A DNA stretch of 64,000 nt from Clostridium lacusfryxellense (GTDB taxonomy: Bacteria > Bacillota > Clostridia > Clostridiales > Clostridiaceae), in assembly GCF_018861735.1 (NCBI RefSeq), contig NZ_JAHLEB010000014.1, positions 1 to 64,000 of the forward strand. The letters run 5' to 3'. Under the pieces are notes generated by a model. That model was not told the origin of the DNA, did not search any database, and worked only from the letters and a program-made list of their open reading frames with translations. Made by a program: the position numbers and the translations under genes. Shown piece by piece: positions 35,259 through 45,018 of the stretch (positions within the stretch are counted from its first letter, which is position 1; every line of letters starts with the position of its first letter).

Positions 35259-36578
35259 TTATTTGTTTGAAATCTTCTTAAGTCTCTCCTTAATTTTTTT
35301 CTCATATCCATTATCACATGCTTTATAATATGATGTTTGTATTAATTCATCAGGCAAATATTGCTGCTTCACGTAATTTCCTTCATAGTCGTGAGGGTAC
35401 AAATAACCTTCTCCAGCCCCTAGTTTCTTAGCACCGCTATAGTGTTGGTCTCGTAAATGCGGGGGCACGCTACCTATATCTTTCTTCTCAATATCACTAA
35501 GTGCCTTGTTTATAGCCAAATATGAAGCATTGCTTTTAGGAGCTGTTGCTACATAAATTGCAGCTTGAGCTAGAATAATTCTTGCTTCTGGCATTCCTAC
35601 AAAACGTACTGACTGCGCAGCATTATTTGCTACTACCATAGCAATAGGGTCTGCATTACCTACATCTTCAGATGCTGCTATAACAATTCTCCTAGCAATA
35701 AAATTAGGATCTTCCCCAGCATATATCATTCTAGCAAGGTAATGTACTGTAGCGTCAGGGTCAGAACCCCTCATACTTTTAATAAAGGCAGAAATAACAT
35801 CATAATGTTCATCTCTATTTTTATCATATTTTATATGTTTTTTTTGCAGACATTCTTCTGCTACTGCTAGCGTTATATTTATAATACCGTGTGCATCTCT
35901 ATCTGTAGTTAATACCGATAACTCCACTGCATTAAGTGCACGCCTTGCATCTCCATTTGCCATATTGGCAACATAATTAATGGCTTCATCATTCATACAA
36001 ATATCGGTATTTCCAAAACCCACTTCTTTGTCTGTAAGCGCCCTCTTAATAATGCGTGCAATATGTGCTTCCTTTAATGGTTCCAATTTAAAGAGCATAG
36101 ATCTAGATATTAATGCATTATTAACTTCAAAATATGGATTTTCTGTGGTTGCCCCAATTAAAGTTATTGTTCCCTTTTCAACAAAAGGTAATAGTGCATC
36201 CTGTTGAGCTTTGTTAAATCTGTGAATTTCATCTATAAATAATATTGTTTTAGTATTATACATACCTAAATTATTTTTAGCAGATGCCACAACTTCACGT
36301 AATTCCTTAAGACCATCTGTTACAGCATTAAGTCTAACAAAATTAGATTTCGTCGAATTTGCAATTACTTTAGCCAAACTAGTTTTACCTGTTCCTGGTG
36401 GGCCATAAAGTAATAATGAAGTTATCTTATCTGCCCTAATTGCTCGCTCTAGGAGCTTTCCCTTACCTAAAATATGCTCTTGTCCTATATAATCTTCTAA
36501 TTTCCCAGGCTTTAGTCTTTCAGCAAGTGGTGCATCTTTTAATAAGTTCTTTTGCGCTTGTAATTCAAATATATCCAT
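35259..36578 (-). CDS. rarA: Replication-associated recombination protein A (RarA/MgsA)
   Basis: This AAA+ ATPase of 439 residues acts at stalled replication forks. It shows Walker A GPPGTGKT (59-66), Walker B and the clamp-loader-like DEIHRFNKAQQD, sensor 1 GATTENPYFEVN, and the C-terminal tetramerisation region (SMRGSDPDATVHYLARMI, PPHLRDQHY). AAGGGTG precedes the ATG. Confidence 0.94.
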   Translation of the reverse strand: MDIFELQAQKNLLKDAPLAERLKPGKLEDYIGQEHILGKGKLLERAIRADKITSLLLYGPPGTGKTSLAKVIANSTKSNFVRLNAVTDGLKELREVVASAKNNLGMYNTKTILFIDEIHRFNKAQQDALLPFVEKGTITLIGATTENPYFEVNNALISRSMLFKLEPLKEAHIARIIKRALTDKEVGFGNTDICMNDEAINYVANMANGDARRALNAVELSVLTTDRDAHGIINITLAVAEECLQKKHIKYDKNRDEHYDVISAFIKSMRGSDPDATVHYLARMIYAGEDPNFIARRIVIAASEDVGNADPIAMVVANNAAQSVRFVGMPEARIILAQAAIYVATAPKSNASYLAINKALSDIEKKDIGSVPPHLRDQHYSGAKKLGAGEGYLYPHDYEGNYVKQQYLPDELIQTSYYKACDNGYEKKIKERLKKISNK

Positions 36579-36840
36579 ATAATCACCCTTAAATCTTTTA
36601 TTTTCTTTATACTATTATATATTAATTATTACTTTTCTTCAATGCTATGATTCTCAAAATGAATTATAATTAACTAGTTCATTCATTTTTCATTGCATTC
36701 TAATTATATTTCTGATAAAATAACAACAGTAAATATTTCTGTATTTTTTCTAATATTATTGAATCTTTTTAAAATGCTCGTAACATAATTTTAAAGTTAT
36801 GTGATTAATATGTTTAAATCAAGAAAAAAGGGAGTCAACT

Positions 36841-38139
36841 ATGAAAAAATTTAACTTATCAACTAAAATTCTGCTCGCAATGTTTATAGGAATGATTATT
36901 GGATTACTTTTTAATAACGAAATTAGTATTTTACCTCAAAGTTTGTACAAGCCCATTGAAACTTATGCATTAGCTCCGCTCGGAACTATGTTTATAAATG
37001 CAATAAAAATGCTTGTAGTTCCAATGGTTTTTGTTTCCTTAGTAAATGGTGTTGCTCAAATGGGTGATATAAAAAAATTAGGACGTGTAGGCGGAAAGAC
37101 TATTGCTTTATATCTTCTAACAACAGCTCTTGCTATTACCATTGGTATTTCTCTAGCTCTCCTAATAAACCCAGGTGCTAATAGTAAATTAGTTACAGGT
37201 AATCTTTCATTTGAGGCAGCGAAATCTGTTCCAGTAATGGACATGATTATAGATATGATTCCTACTAACCCAATTAAAGCAATGGTAGATGGAAATATGC
37301 TTCAAGTTATCGTATTTAGCTTGCTTCTTGGCGTTGCAATAATTAGTATTGATAAAGAAAAATCGAAGACAATACTAAATCTATTTGATGCACTCAATGA
37401 TGCTATAATAAAAATAATTGATTACATTATGATGTGTGCGCCTATCGGAGTATTTTGCTTAATAACTAAGGTACTTGCGACTCTCGGCCTAAGTTCACTT
37501 GTTAATTTAGGTCTTTACATGATGACCATATTATTAGCCTTAGGTGTTCATTTGATATTTGTTTATACACTATTCTTATATGGTTTTACAAAGTTAAATC
37601 CAATCACATTTTTCAAGAAGTTTTGGCCAGTAATGTCTATAGCTTTTAGTACTTCAAGCTCTAATGCCACTCTACCAGTTACCATGGAAGTAGTAGAAAA
37701 AAACTTTGGTGTTAAAAAAAGCATTTTAGGTTTTACCTTACCACTGGGTGCAACAATAAATATGGATGGAACAGCAATCATGCAAGGAGTTGCAACAATT
37801 TTTATTGCTCAACTATTTAATACTAATTTAACATTTACTCAAATTTTAACTGTAATATTCACAGCTACCTTAGCCTCAGTTGGTACTGCTGGAGTTCCAG
37901 GAGTTGGTATGATTACCCTTGCCATGGTACTTGAATCAGTAGGTCTTCCAATTGAAGGTATAGCTCTTATTATTGGAGTAGATAGAATACTTGATATGTG
38001 TCGTACCGTTGTTAATACAGCTGGTGATGCAGTAGTAACAATGATTGTGGCAAAAGGTGAAAACGAGATAAACACTGATATATTCTACAGTAAAGAAACT
38101 TTTTACATAAAAGATGCTACCATAACTGAAGAATCTTAA
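36841..38139 (+). CDS. Dicarboxylate/amino acid:cation symporter (DAACS family)
   Basis: This 432-residue membrane protein has the GltPh-like fold: eight helices plus two re-entrant hairpins. The signature FSTSSSNATLPVTM (hairpin 1) and GATINMDGTAIMQG (helix 7 NMDGT) are complete, as is the GVGMITLAMVLESVGLP hairpin 2. It probably takes up glutamate, aspartate or C4-dicarboxylates with Na+ or H+. The gene is monocistronic and ends at a bidirectional hairpin. Confidence 0.92.
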   Translation: MKKFNLSTKILLAMFIGMIIGLLFNNEISILPQSLYKPIETYALAPLGTMFINAIKMLVVPMVFVSLVNGVAQMGDIKKLGRVGGKTIALYLLTTALAITIGISLALLINPGANSKLVTGNLSFEAAKSVPVMDMIIDMIPTNPIKAMVDGNMLQVIVFSLLLGVAIISIDKEKSKTILNLFDALNDAIIKIIDYIMMCAPIGVFCLITKVLATLGLSSLVNLGLYMMTILLALGVHLIFVYTLFLYGFTKLNPITFFKKFWPVMSIAFSTSSSNATLPVTMEVVEKNFGVKKSILGFTLPLGATINMDGTAIMQGVATIFIAQLFNTNLTFTQILTVIFTATLASVGTAGVPGVGMITLAMVLESVGLPIEGIALIIGVDRILDMCRTVVNTAGDAVVTMIVAKGENEINTDIFYSKETFYIKDATITEES

Positions 38140-38167
38140 ATATCATAATAAAATATGATAAAATTTG

Positions 38168-38220
38168 AATAAGGGAATGTAGTTAACTTGTATAAACAAA
38201 TTAACTGCACTCCCTTATTT
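38168..38220. terminator. Bidirectional terminator
   Basis: AATAAGGGA pairs with TCCCTTATT, and the stem is extended by AGTTAA with TTAACT. It lies between the symporter gene and the convergent TelA gene. Confidence 0.75.
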
Positions 38221-38253
38221 TATTTGAATTTGAATTCTAATTTAATAAAATTA

Positions 38254-39354
38254 TTAACTCAAAGATTTCTTCTTTAATTTTTCTGTCATATCATGTAATT
38301 TAACTATTCCTTCTGCTCTTAATCTCTTATTCTCATCTTCAATAGACTTAGTTTCTTCAATTCCCTGCATAATTGTATTCCAGGTTTTTTCAAGAGTTTC
38401 AATTTTCACACTTGTTCCTCCGGCGAGTTTTGCAATATCTACACTTTGACTTCTTATATTTTCAGCATTTTTCATTAACAATTCATTAGTGGTCCTGTCA
38501 AGTTCTGCTAAAGAATCAGATACTAACTTTTGCTTTTTTAAAGCAATAGCTTGAATTATTCCATTTTTAAATACTGGTATAGTTATTATAAAAGCAGAAT
38601 GAACTTTAGATATCAATTTATAATTTCCTCTTTGAATCATTTTAATTTGAGGAGCTGTTTGTAATGACACCATCTTAGCCATTTCCAAATCATAAATCCT
38701 TTGTTTTAACATTTCAACAGCTGCTTTAGCATTCTCTAAATTTATTGCATTTATTTGTTCACCATTCGACGCTAAAACCTCAAGTTTAGGCATTTCATCC
38801 TTCTCATATTTTTCTGCAACCATATTACCTGCAGTAATGTATTTTTCTAATTCAGCGTAATACTCAAAATTTTGGTTATATAAATTCTCAAGTAATAAGT
38901 TAGTACTATTTATCTCTGCCTTATATCCACTCAGACTTGTATAGACCTTATCTATCTCTCCTCCAATTGTTTTATACTTTCCTAGCATTTTATCAATTGC
39001 CTTAGCTGGTTTACTAAACATCTTTGCAAGGAATCCCTTTTTTTCTTCCTCAAAATCTTGTTTATCGAATTTTTTCATTATACTAGTAAGTTCCTTTATC
39101 ATAACACCTGAATTTTCAACACTACTAGTTTTAATAGAATTTAATATCTGATCTGCAAATTTTGATATTTGCTGAGCTGGTTCATTTCCAAATTCCAATA
39201 TTGCATTTGCATCCTTAATATTTATATTAGAGGCAATTTGAATTACTTGAGGTGAAACTTTAAGCTGATTACTTATGCTTATCGCCTTTTGCTCAATATT
39301 TTTTTCTTCAATGTTCTGATCTTCAATTTTAAGTATTTGATTGTTATTTTCCAT
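38254..39354 (-). CDS. TelA family toxic-anion-resistance protein (YceH-like)
   Basis: This 366-residue, mainly helical cytoplasmic protein belongs to the TelA family. Diagnostic stretches are KYKTIGGEIDKVYTSLSGYK, the long coiled-coil middle, and SAFIITIPVFKNGIIQAIAL. TelA/YceH proteins accompany Ter-type tellurite and chemical-stress systems. A GTG at 39363 overlaps the ribosome site, so the ATG at 39354, eight bases from AGAGGAG, is chosen. It lies 40 bases downstream of a YceG-like gene, as in the Bacillus yceGH arrangement. Confidence 0.87.
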   Translation of the reverse strand: MENNNQILKIEDQNIEEKNIEQKAISISNQLKVSPQVIQIASNINIKDANAILEFGNEPAQQISKFADQILNSIKTSSVENSGVMIKELTSIMKKFDKQDFEEEKKGFLAKMFSKPAKAIDKMLGKYKTIGGEIDKVYTSLSGYKAEINSTNLLLENLYNQNFEYYAELEKYITAGNMVAEKYEKDEMPKLEVLASNGEQINAINLENAKAAVEMLKQRIYDLEMAKMVSLQTAPQIKMIQRGNYKLISKVHSAFIITIPVFKNGIIQAIALKKQKLVSDSLAELDRTTNELLMKNAENIRSQSVDIAKLAGGTSVKIETLEKTWNTIMQGIEETKSIEDENKRLRAEGIVKLHDMTEKLKKKSLS

Positions 39355-39393
39355 GTTTTCCACTCCTCTTATATGTTTATTAATTTTTATAAT

Positions 39394-41040
39394 TTAACTC
39401 TTAAATAGATTTTCGAAGAAACCTTTTTTTCTCTCCACATATTTTTTAAAATGGAGTTTAAAGCTGATATTTTCGAGTCTATGAATGTCGTATTGCTCTG
39501 GATATATATAATTCTCTATGTCATTATATCCTGAAGGGTTATATATAACTATATCTATACCCATATTATTCATAAATGTTAACATTATGCAATCTTCAAA
39601 AGATAAGTTTCCATTTTCTTCATTATTATATATTACAATTTTAGGAACTTCTTCCGGATAATCATATACTTGAAGTAATTCAAGCATCGCCCTATCTAAA
39701 TTTATTAGCACTGAGAAAATATCCACTTGCAAATCTCTTAAATCTTCTTTTTCAACATTTATAATTATAGGATTGAGGCATAAGTCTTTAATTTTATTTG
39801 CCATATTTTTTTGAAGGCCAGTTCTAAGCTCTTTGTATTTCCACCAAGATGAATTAATCATTTCATCTACATCAAATTCTGAAAAAACATCGCTAGGATA
39901 TATTTGATTAAACTTTCCATATTCTAGATGAGCAACCTTCATTATAGGTAATTCGTTGTAAAATTTAGTGAATTTTTGGGTTATAACATTGTTAATTTCC
40001 TTAAAATAATTATCGATTTTCTCATGAGTACCACATATTTTAGAGAACATATTAGGAACGACTACCGTTGACCCTTTAACATTAAATCCTTCTCTTACAG
40101 ACGCTTTTTCCTTAATCCATACATATATTTCCTCATATGTGGTATTAAGAGTGATTGCATCTAGGTTATAATCTGCAAACTGCCAAGGTCTATAGAAGCC
40201 TGAATCATCTGTATACAAAGTATTATTAAGTTCTTGTCTCGCATTATATGCAGTAGTCCTAATTCTATCCTCAGCGTTAATTGGAAAAGGTTTTATTTCA
40301 ATATTGTAATTATAAACAATCTCCTTAGAAAAAACATTATATTTATCAATTTCAAGAAAACTCCCTGAATCCTTTGGATTAAAATATAATATGTCACAAC
40401 CCAGTGTTGATAATAATATCAAATAAAAAACTTCTGCTCTTGTTATTTCTCCATAAAACAGAACTTTAGGATTAACATTCATATAATCAAATTTATCAAA
40501 TAATTTATCAGAATATATGTTTATCCAATGAATTATATAATTTATAATCACTTTAATATTATTATTATCCAAGTTTTCATTGCTTTTCAAATAATATTCT
40601 ATTAATCCTTTAAGGTTATTTTTAATTTGCTGCGATAAAACTTTGTTTGATAAATTCGGGAAAAGACCATTGTCATTTATTAAATTTATAATTAAGGTGA
40701 CATCTAAAGGTTGCGTTTTTAATACCTTTTCCCAAATGCCATTCAAAATATTTTGAAGTCTTATGCTAATGTCTTTATCTAATCCTTCACTAACTCTAAT
40801 GTAACATGGCCCCATCTTCTTTAATTCTTTGTCCATACTATATAGGTTTTCATAATAATCTTTCTCATTATTTTTTATCCCTATGAATCTATAAAAATAT
40901 TTTGGTATAGTTATAATATTAGAGTTATATTGAAATTTACTTCTCTTACAAATTTCTGTTTTCAAACTACTTATGATGTCTTCATCAATGTCTAAATTCA
41001 CGCTATTAATTTCTAAATTATTTAAGCTATCCTTCTCCAT
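39394..41040 (-). CDS. YceG-like protein of Ter-associated biosynthetic modules
   Basis: This 548-550-residue soluble protein matches the YceG_bac family, described by comparative genomics as a putative component of a biosynthetic module linked to Ter stress systems. Recognisable pieces are YFYRFIGIKNN near the start, VLFYGEITRAEVFYLILLST with GCDILYFNP in the middle, and VPKIVIYNN with IDIVIYNPSGYNDIENYI near the end. The reaction is unknown. It forms a two-gene operon with the TelA homologue. The ATG at 41040 or a GTG six bases upstream could be the start. Confidence 0.8.
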   Translation of the reverse strand: MEKDSLNNLEINSVNLDIDEDIISSLKTEICKRSKFQYNSNIITIPKYFYRFIGIKNNEKDYYENLYSMDKELKKMGPCYIRVSEGLDKDISIRLQNILNGIWEKVLKTQPLDVTLIINLINDNGLFPNLSNKVLSQQIKNNLKGLIEYYLKSNENLDNNNIKVIINYIIHWINIYSDKLFDKFDYMNVNPKVLFYGEITRAEVFYLILLSTLGCDILYFNPKDSGSFLEIDKYNVFSKEIVYNYNIEIKPFPINAEDRIRTTAYNARQELNNTLYTDDSGFYRPWQFADYNLDAITLNTTYEEIYVWIKEKASVREGFNVKGSTVVVPNMFSKICGTHEKIDNYFKEINNVITQKFTKFYNELPIMKVAHLEYGKFNQIYPSDVFSEFDVDEMINSSWWKYKELRTGLQKNMANKIKDLCLNPIIINVEKEDLRDLQVDIFSVLINLDRAMLELLQVYDYPEEVPKIVIYNNEENGNLSFEDCIMLTFMNNMGIDIVIYNPSGYNDIENYIYPEQYDIHRLENISFKLHFKKYVERKKGFFENLFKS

Positions 41041-41460
41041 ATTCACCTAACCTTTTCAATTGTATTTTATCGTAAATATAGTTTATTTATCCATAATAAG
41101 TATAACATAATAATCCTATACTTTTCATTGCAATATATTGAAAAATAAACATTTTTTATAGAAATTTATTGTTAAAATAATCTTATTATTTAAAAATGAT
41201 TTTATTTAATAAAAAGTGTTCATTTATACACAAAAATGGTGTAATATAAATAGTATAGTTTACTTTATATACAATTACGCAAAAATTTTATATACATTTA
41301 ACAATCTTTACATTATTATGTATAAAGCTATATTATAATCATTAATTCAGCTAAAAATCATCATAAGGTAGCTATCAATATTTATTGTTATCTACCTTAC
41401 AAACGCGATTAAGGATATAACACTTGTTATATCCCTTAAAGAACTACAAGGAGGTTTATT
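41041..41460. other. Leader region before the rnf operon
   Basis: This 420-base AT-rich gap has no gene. Its last 100 bases carry two consecutive hairpins: AAGGTAGCTATCAATA against TATTGTTATCTACCTT (about 41365-41400), and TTAAGGATATAACA against TGTTATATCCCTTAA (about 41410-41440). The second stands just before the AAGGAGG of rnfC. A promoter such as TTTACA with TATTAT (about 41308-41335) is possible but not certain. Confidence 0.5.
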
Positions 41461-42783
41461 ATGGGATTTTTGACTTTTAAAAAAGGAATTCACCCGAGTG
41501 GTAGAAAAGACTTAAGTATGCAAAAAGCAATTCAAGATTTGCTTCCAAAAGGCAACTTAGTATTTCCTATGCAACAACATATAGGAGCGCCATGCGAACC
41601 TTTAGTTAAAAAAGGTGATAGAGTACTTGTGGCACAAAAAATAGGTGAATCCAAAGCCTTTGTGTCCGCACCAATATATTCAAGTGTGTCTGGTACTGTA
41701 AAAGATGTGGCTCCAAGACTTCATAGCAATGGAACTATGGTATTGTCGATTATTGTTGAAAACGATAATTTGTATGAAGAGGTACTTACTATGACTCCTC
41801 ATGCCGACTATGAAAAGCTATCTAAAAGTGAACTAGTAACTATCATTAAAGAAGCTGGTATTGTAGGTATGGGTGGAGCAGGTTTTCCAACTCATATTAA
41901 ACTTAACCCACCAGCAGACAAAATCATAGACAGTATTATAATAAATGCTGCTGAATGTGAACCGTATCTAACCTGTGATTACAGAATGATGATGGAAAAG
42001 TCTACTGAAATAGCTATCGGTTTAAAAATCATTCTTCAAATGTTTCCTGGTGTTCGCGGTTATATTGGAATAGAAGATAATAAACCTGAGGCAATTGAAG
42101 TTATGAAAAAAGCTTGTGAAAACATTACTAATGTAGAAGTTACTCCACTTGTTACAAAATATCCTCAAGGTGCTGAAAAACAATTAATTTATTCAATTAC
42201 CGGCAGAGAATTACCTTCTGGTAAACTTCCTGCAGATGTTGGATGTATTGTTCAAAATGTTGGTTCTGCATATGAAATTTATAATGCTGTAGTAAACGGC
42301 AGACCACTTACAGAGAGAGTCTTAACCGTAACTGGAGAAGCTATTAAAGAACCTCTTAATTTAAGAGTTAAATTTGGAACTTCTATTGAAGAAGTTATTG
42401 AAGCAGCTGGTGGATTTAAAGAGACTCCTGTTAAAGTGATTTCAGGCGGACCTATGATGGGAACAACATTAAGTTCACTAGATACCCCTGTAATTAAAGG
42501 AACCTCAGGTGTACTTTGTTTAACAAAAGATCAAGCTAAATTAGAAGAAGAATCTAGTTGCATACGATGTGGAAAATGTATGAGTGTCTGTCCAATGTTT
42601 TTAAACCCAACAAAACTTAACTCTTTAGTTTTAAGAGGTAATTATGAAGAGTTTGAAGAGCTTCATGGTATGGATTGTATCGAATGTGCATGTTGTTCTT
42701 TTGTATGCCCTGCTAAACGTCATTTAACTCAAACTTGCCGTGAAGGTAAACGAACAATAAATATTAATAGAAGAAAAAAATAG
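41461..42783 (+). CDS. rnfC: Rnf complex subunit RnfC
   Basis: RnfC is the NADH/NAD-interacting Fe-S and FMN subunit of the Rnf complex, which couples ferredoxin oxidation to Na+ or H+ export. The 440-residue protein has the FMN/NADH-binding Gly-rich part (GIVGMGGAGFPTHIKL) and EPYLTCDYRMM. Two C-terminal [4Fe-4S] motifs follow (CIRCGKCMSVCP and CIECACCSFVCP). AAGGAGG precedes the ATG. It heads the rnfCDGEAB operon. Confidence 0.96.
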   Translation: MGFLTFKKGIHPSGRKDLSMQKAIQDLLPKGNLVFPMQQHIGAPCEPLVKKGDRVLVAQKIGESKAFVSAPIYSSVSGTVKDVAPRLHSNGTMVLSIIVENDNLYEEVLTMTPHADYEKLSKSELVTIIKEAGIVGMGGAGFPTHIKLNPPADKIIDSIIINAAECEPYLTCDYRMMMEKSTEIAIGLKIILQMFPGVRGYIGIEDNKPEAIEVMKKACENITNVEVTPLVTKYPQGAEKQLIYSITGRELPSGKLPADVGCIVQNVGSAYEIYNAVVNGRPLTERVLTVTGEAIKEPLNLRVKFGTSIEEVIEAAGGFKETPVKVISGGPMMGTTLSSLDTPVIKGTSGVLCLTKDQAKLEEESSCIRCGKCMSVCPMFLNPTKLNSLVLRGNYEEFEELHGMDCIECACCSFVCPAKRHLTQTCREGKRTININRRKK

Positions 42784-42798
42784 ATAGAGGTGAATTAT

Positions 42799-43719
42799 AT
42801 GTATACAGTATCTTCATCCCCACACATAAAATCAAATGATTCTGTGCAGGGTATAATGAGAGACGTAATAATAGCATTAATACCTGCTACCTTCGCTGGA
42901 ATATATTTTTTCGGAATGCAAGCATTTTTAGTTACATTGGTATCCGTACTATCATGTATTGTAGCAGAGGCTTTATGGCAAAATTTTACACATAGAAAAA
43001 TTACAATAGGAGATCTAAGCGCTGTTGTAACTGGTTTATTACTTGCTTTTAATTTGCCAGCTGCTGTTCCACTTTGGCTTCCTGCAATTGGAGGATTTTT
43101 CGCTATAATAATTGTAAAACAATTTTTTGGTGGAATAGGCCAAAACATAATGAATCCAGCATTAGCTGCTAGAGCATTTTTACTTGCTTCTTGGCCAGTT
43201 CATATGACTAATTGGACTGTTGATGGTGTTGCATCCGCTACTCCACTTGCTCTACTTAAAAGTGGAAGTGATGCATTGCCTAGTCTAATGAACGTTTTTG
43301 TTGGTAATATTGGTGGTTGTATTGGTGATACATCCGTACTTGCATTACTTATTGGAGGAGCTTATCTATTATATAGAAAAATAATAAGCCTCCATACTCC
43401 AGTAGCATTTATCGGCAGTGTATTTATTTTAACTTTAATATTAGGTAGAGACGGTCTTATGACTGGCAATGCATTATATGAAATTTGTACTGGAGGATTA
43501 GTTCTGGGTGCTTTCTTTATGGCTACGGATTATTCAACTTCTCCAATGACAAAAAAAGGACAAGTTATATTTGGAATCGGATGTGGAGTATTAACCACAG
43601 TAATACGTTTATATGGTGGATATCCTGAAGGAGTGTCCTACGCTATATTGATAATGAGCTTATTTGTACCATTTATAGATAAGTTTACAGCTCCACGAAT
43701 TTTTGGGGAGGTGAAATAA
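42799..43719 (+). CDS. rnfD: Rnf complex subunit RnfD
   Basis: This 306-residue integral membrane subunit has about nine helices and is related to NqrB. The flavinylation region reads DGVASATPLALLKSG, with the Thr of SAT expected to carry covalent FMN. The ATG at 42799 is eight bases from AGAGG and is better than a GTG at 42790. It follows rnfC closely. Confidence 0.94.
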   Translation: MYTVSSSPHIKSNDSVQGIMRDVIIALIPATFAGIYFFGMQAFLVTLVSVLSCIVAEALWQNFTHRKITIGDLSAVVTGLLLAFNLPAAVPLWLPAIGGFFAIIIVKQFFGGIGQNIMNPALAARAFLLASWPVHMTNWTVDGVASATPLALLKSGSDALPSLMNVFVGNIGGCIGDTSVLALLIGGAYLLYRKIISLHTPVAFIGSVFILTLILGRDGLMTGNALYEICTGGLVLGAFFMATDYSTSPMTKKGQVIFGIGCGVLTTVIRLYGGYPEGVSYAILIMSLFVPFIDKFTAPRIFGEVK

Positions 43720-44292
43720 TTGAAAGAGAATATAAAATTAGGATTAATATTGCTTTTAATTACAGGAATTGCAGGATTTTTACTCGGAGGTGCCTATGAA
43801 ATAACAAAAGCACCTATAGCTGAAAAAGTTGCAGCCGATAAGCAAACGGCTATGAAAGAATTACTACCAAAAGCTGATAAGTTTAACACAGTAGATGTTA
43901 ATGCAAAAGATAAAGGAAAAATATCAGAAGTTAATTCTGCCCTAGCGGGTACTGATATAATCGGATACACTATAAATGTTGCCCCAAAAGGGTATGCTGG
44001 CCCAATAGAACTAATGGTTGGAATATCATCTGATGGAAAAGTCACTGGTATGAAAATTTTATCACTTGCTGAAACACCAGGTCTTGGTGCCAATGCTCCA
44101 AAACCAGAATTTTCAGGTCAATTTAAAAACAAACCAATAAAAGAGAAATTAGAAGTTGTAAAAATAGCTCCTACAAAGGACACTCAAATAGAAGCTATTA
44201 CGGGTGCAACTATTACATCGAAGGCTGTTACACTTGGAGTTAACGATGCTATTGATTTTTATAACTCTTCATTGAAAGGAGATAAAAAATAA
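43720..44292 (+). CDS. rnfG: Rnf complex subunit RnfG
   Basis: This 190-residue protein has one N-terminal membrane anchor and an extracytoplasmic FMN-binding domain. The covalent FMN site is AITGATITSKAV (target Thr in TGAT-x-TS), the motif recognised by ApbE. The start is TTG at 43720 behind GAGGTG, immediately after the rnfD stop codon. Confidence 0.94.
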   Translation: MKENIKLGLILLLITGIAGFLLGGAYEITKAPIAEKVAADKQTAMKELLPKADKFNTVDVNAKDKGKISEVNSALAGTDIIGYTINVAPKGYAGPIELMVGISSDGKVTGMKILSLAETPGLGANAPKPEFSGQFKNKPIKEKLEVVKIAPTKDTQIEAITGATITSKAVTLGVNDAIDFYNSSLKGDKK

Positions 44293-44984
44293 TGAGCACA
44301 TTTTCTGAAAGAATAAGAAACGGTGTAATAACCGAAAATCCAATATTTGTACAAGTTCTGGCTATGTGTCCAACTTTAGCTGTTACCAGTAGTGTTGTTG
44401 ATGCTGCCGGTATGGGCATGGCATCTACTGTAGTATTAATAGGTTCGAATGTTATCATATCATTGATAAGAAAATTGGTTCCAGATAAGATTCGTATACC
44501 AGCTTATATTACTGTAATCGCTACATTTGTTACATTGATACAATTTTTGTTAGCAGGTTTTGTTCCATCTTTATATAAATCCTTAGGAATTTTTATACCC
44601 CTTATAGTTGTTAACTGTGTAATTCTAGGAAGAGCTGAATCCTTTGCAGGTAAAAACAAAGTATTCCCTTCACTTTTTGATGCTATTGGAATGGGACTTG
44701 GATTTACCATAGCATTAGTAATTCTAGGTTCAATAAGAGAATTGCTAGGAGCTGGTTCAATTCTTGGTTTTAAAGTATTTGGAAACTCTTTTGAACCTGC
44801 TATAATGATGGTTTTAGCTCCTGGAGCTTTTATTACTCTTGGAATTTTAATGGCTTTACTAAATCAGAGATCAATCAATAAAACAAATAAAGTTAATTAT
44901 AAAATTGCGCATTTTCATGAAATTGACCCCGTTACTGGTGAATGTACTGGTTGTGGATCTTGTGCTCATAGTTGCAAGCGATAA
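44292..44984 (+). CDS. rnfE: Rnf complex subunit RnfE with a four-cysteine tail
   Basis: This membrane subunit has six helices and is the paralogue of RnfA; together they form the central ion-translocating pair. The body (NPIFVQVLAMCPTLAVTS, ETLLGAG-like loop SIRELLGAGSILGFK) is standard. At 230 residues it carries a C-terminal extension ending GECTGCGSCAHSCKR, a CX2CX2CX3C motif that could bind a [4Fe-4S] cluster. The start codon overlaps the last base of the rnfG stop region. Confidence 0.93.
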   Translation: MSTFSERIRNGVITENPIFVQVLAMCPTLAVTSSVVDAAGMGMASTVVLIGSNVIISLIRKLVPDKIRIPAYITVIATFVTLIQFLLAGFVPSLYKSLGIFIPLIVVNCVILGRAESFAGKNKVFPSLFDAIGMGLGFTIALVILGSIRELLGAGSILGFKVFGNSFEPAIMMVLAPGAFITLGILMALLNQRSINKTNKVNYKIAHFHEIDPVTGECTGCGSCAHSCKR

Positions 44985-45018
44985 TTTTATTTAACTTTAT
45001 TAAGAAAGGTGGATTTAA

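Noticed and set aside
41165-41185. Rex-like site ahead of rnfC
   Set aside because: TTGTTAA is followed by a poor second half (ATCTTAT instead of TTAACAA), so only a half site is present in very AT-rich DNA.
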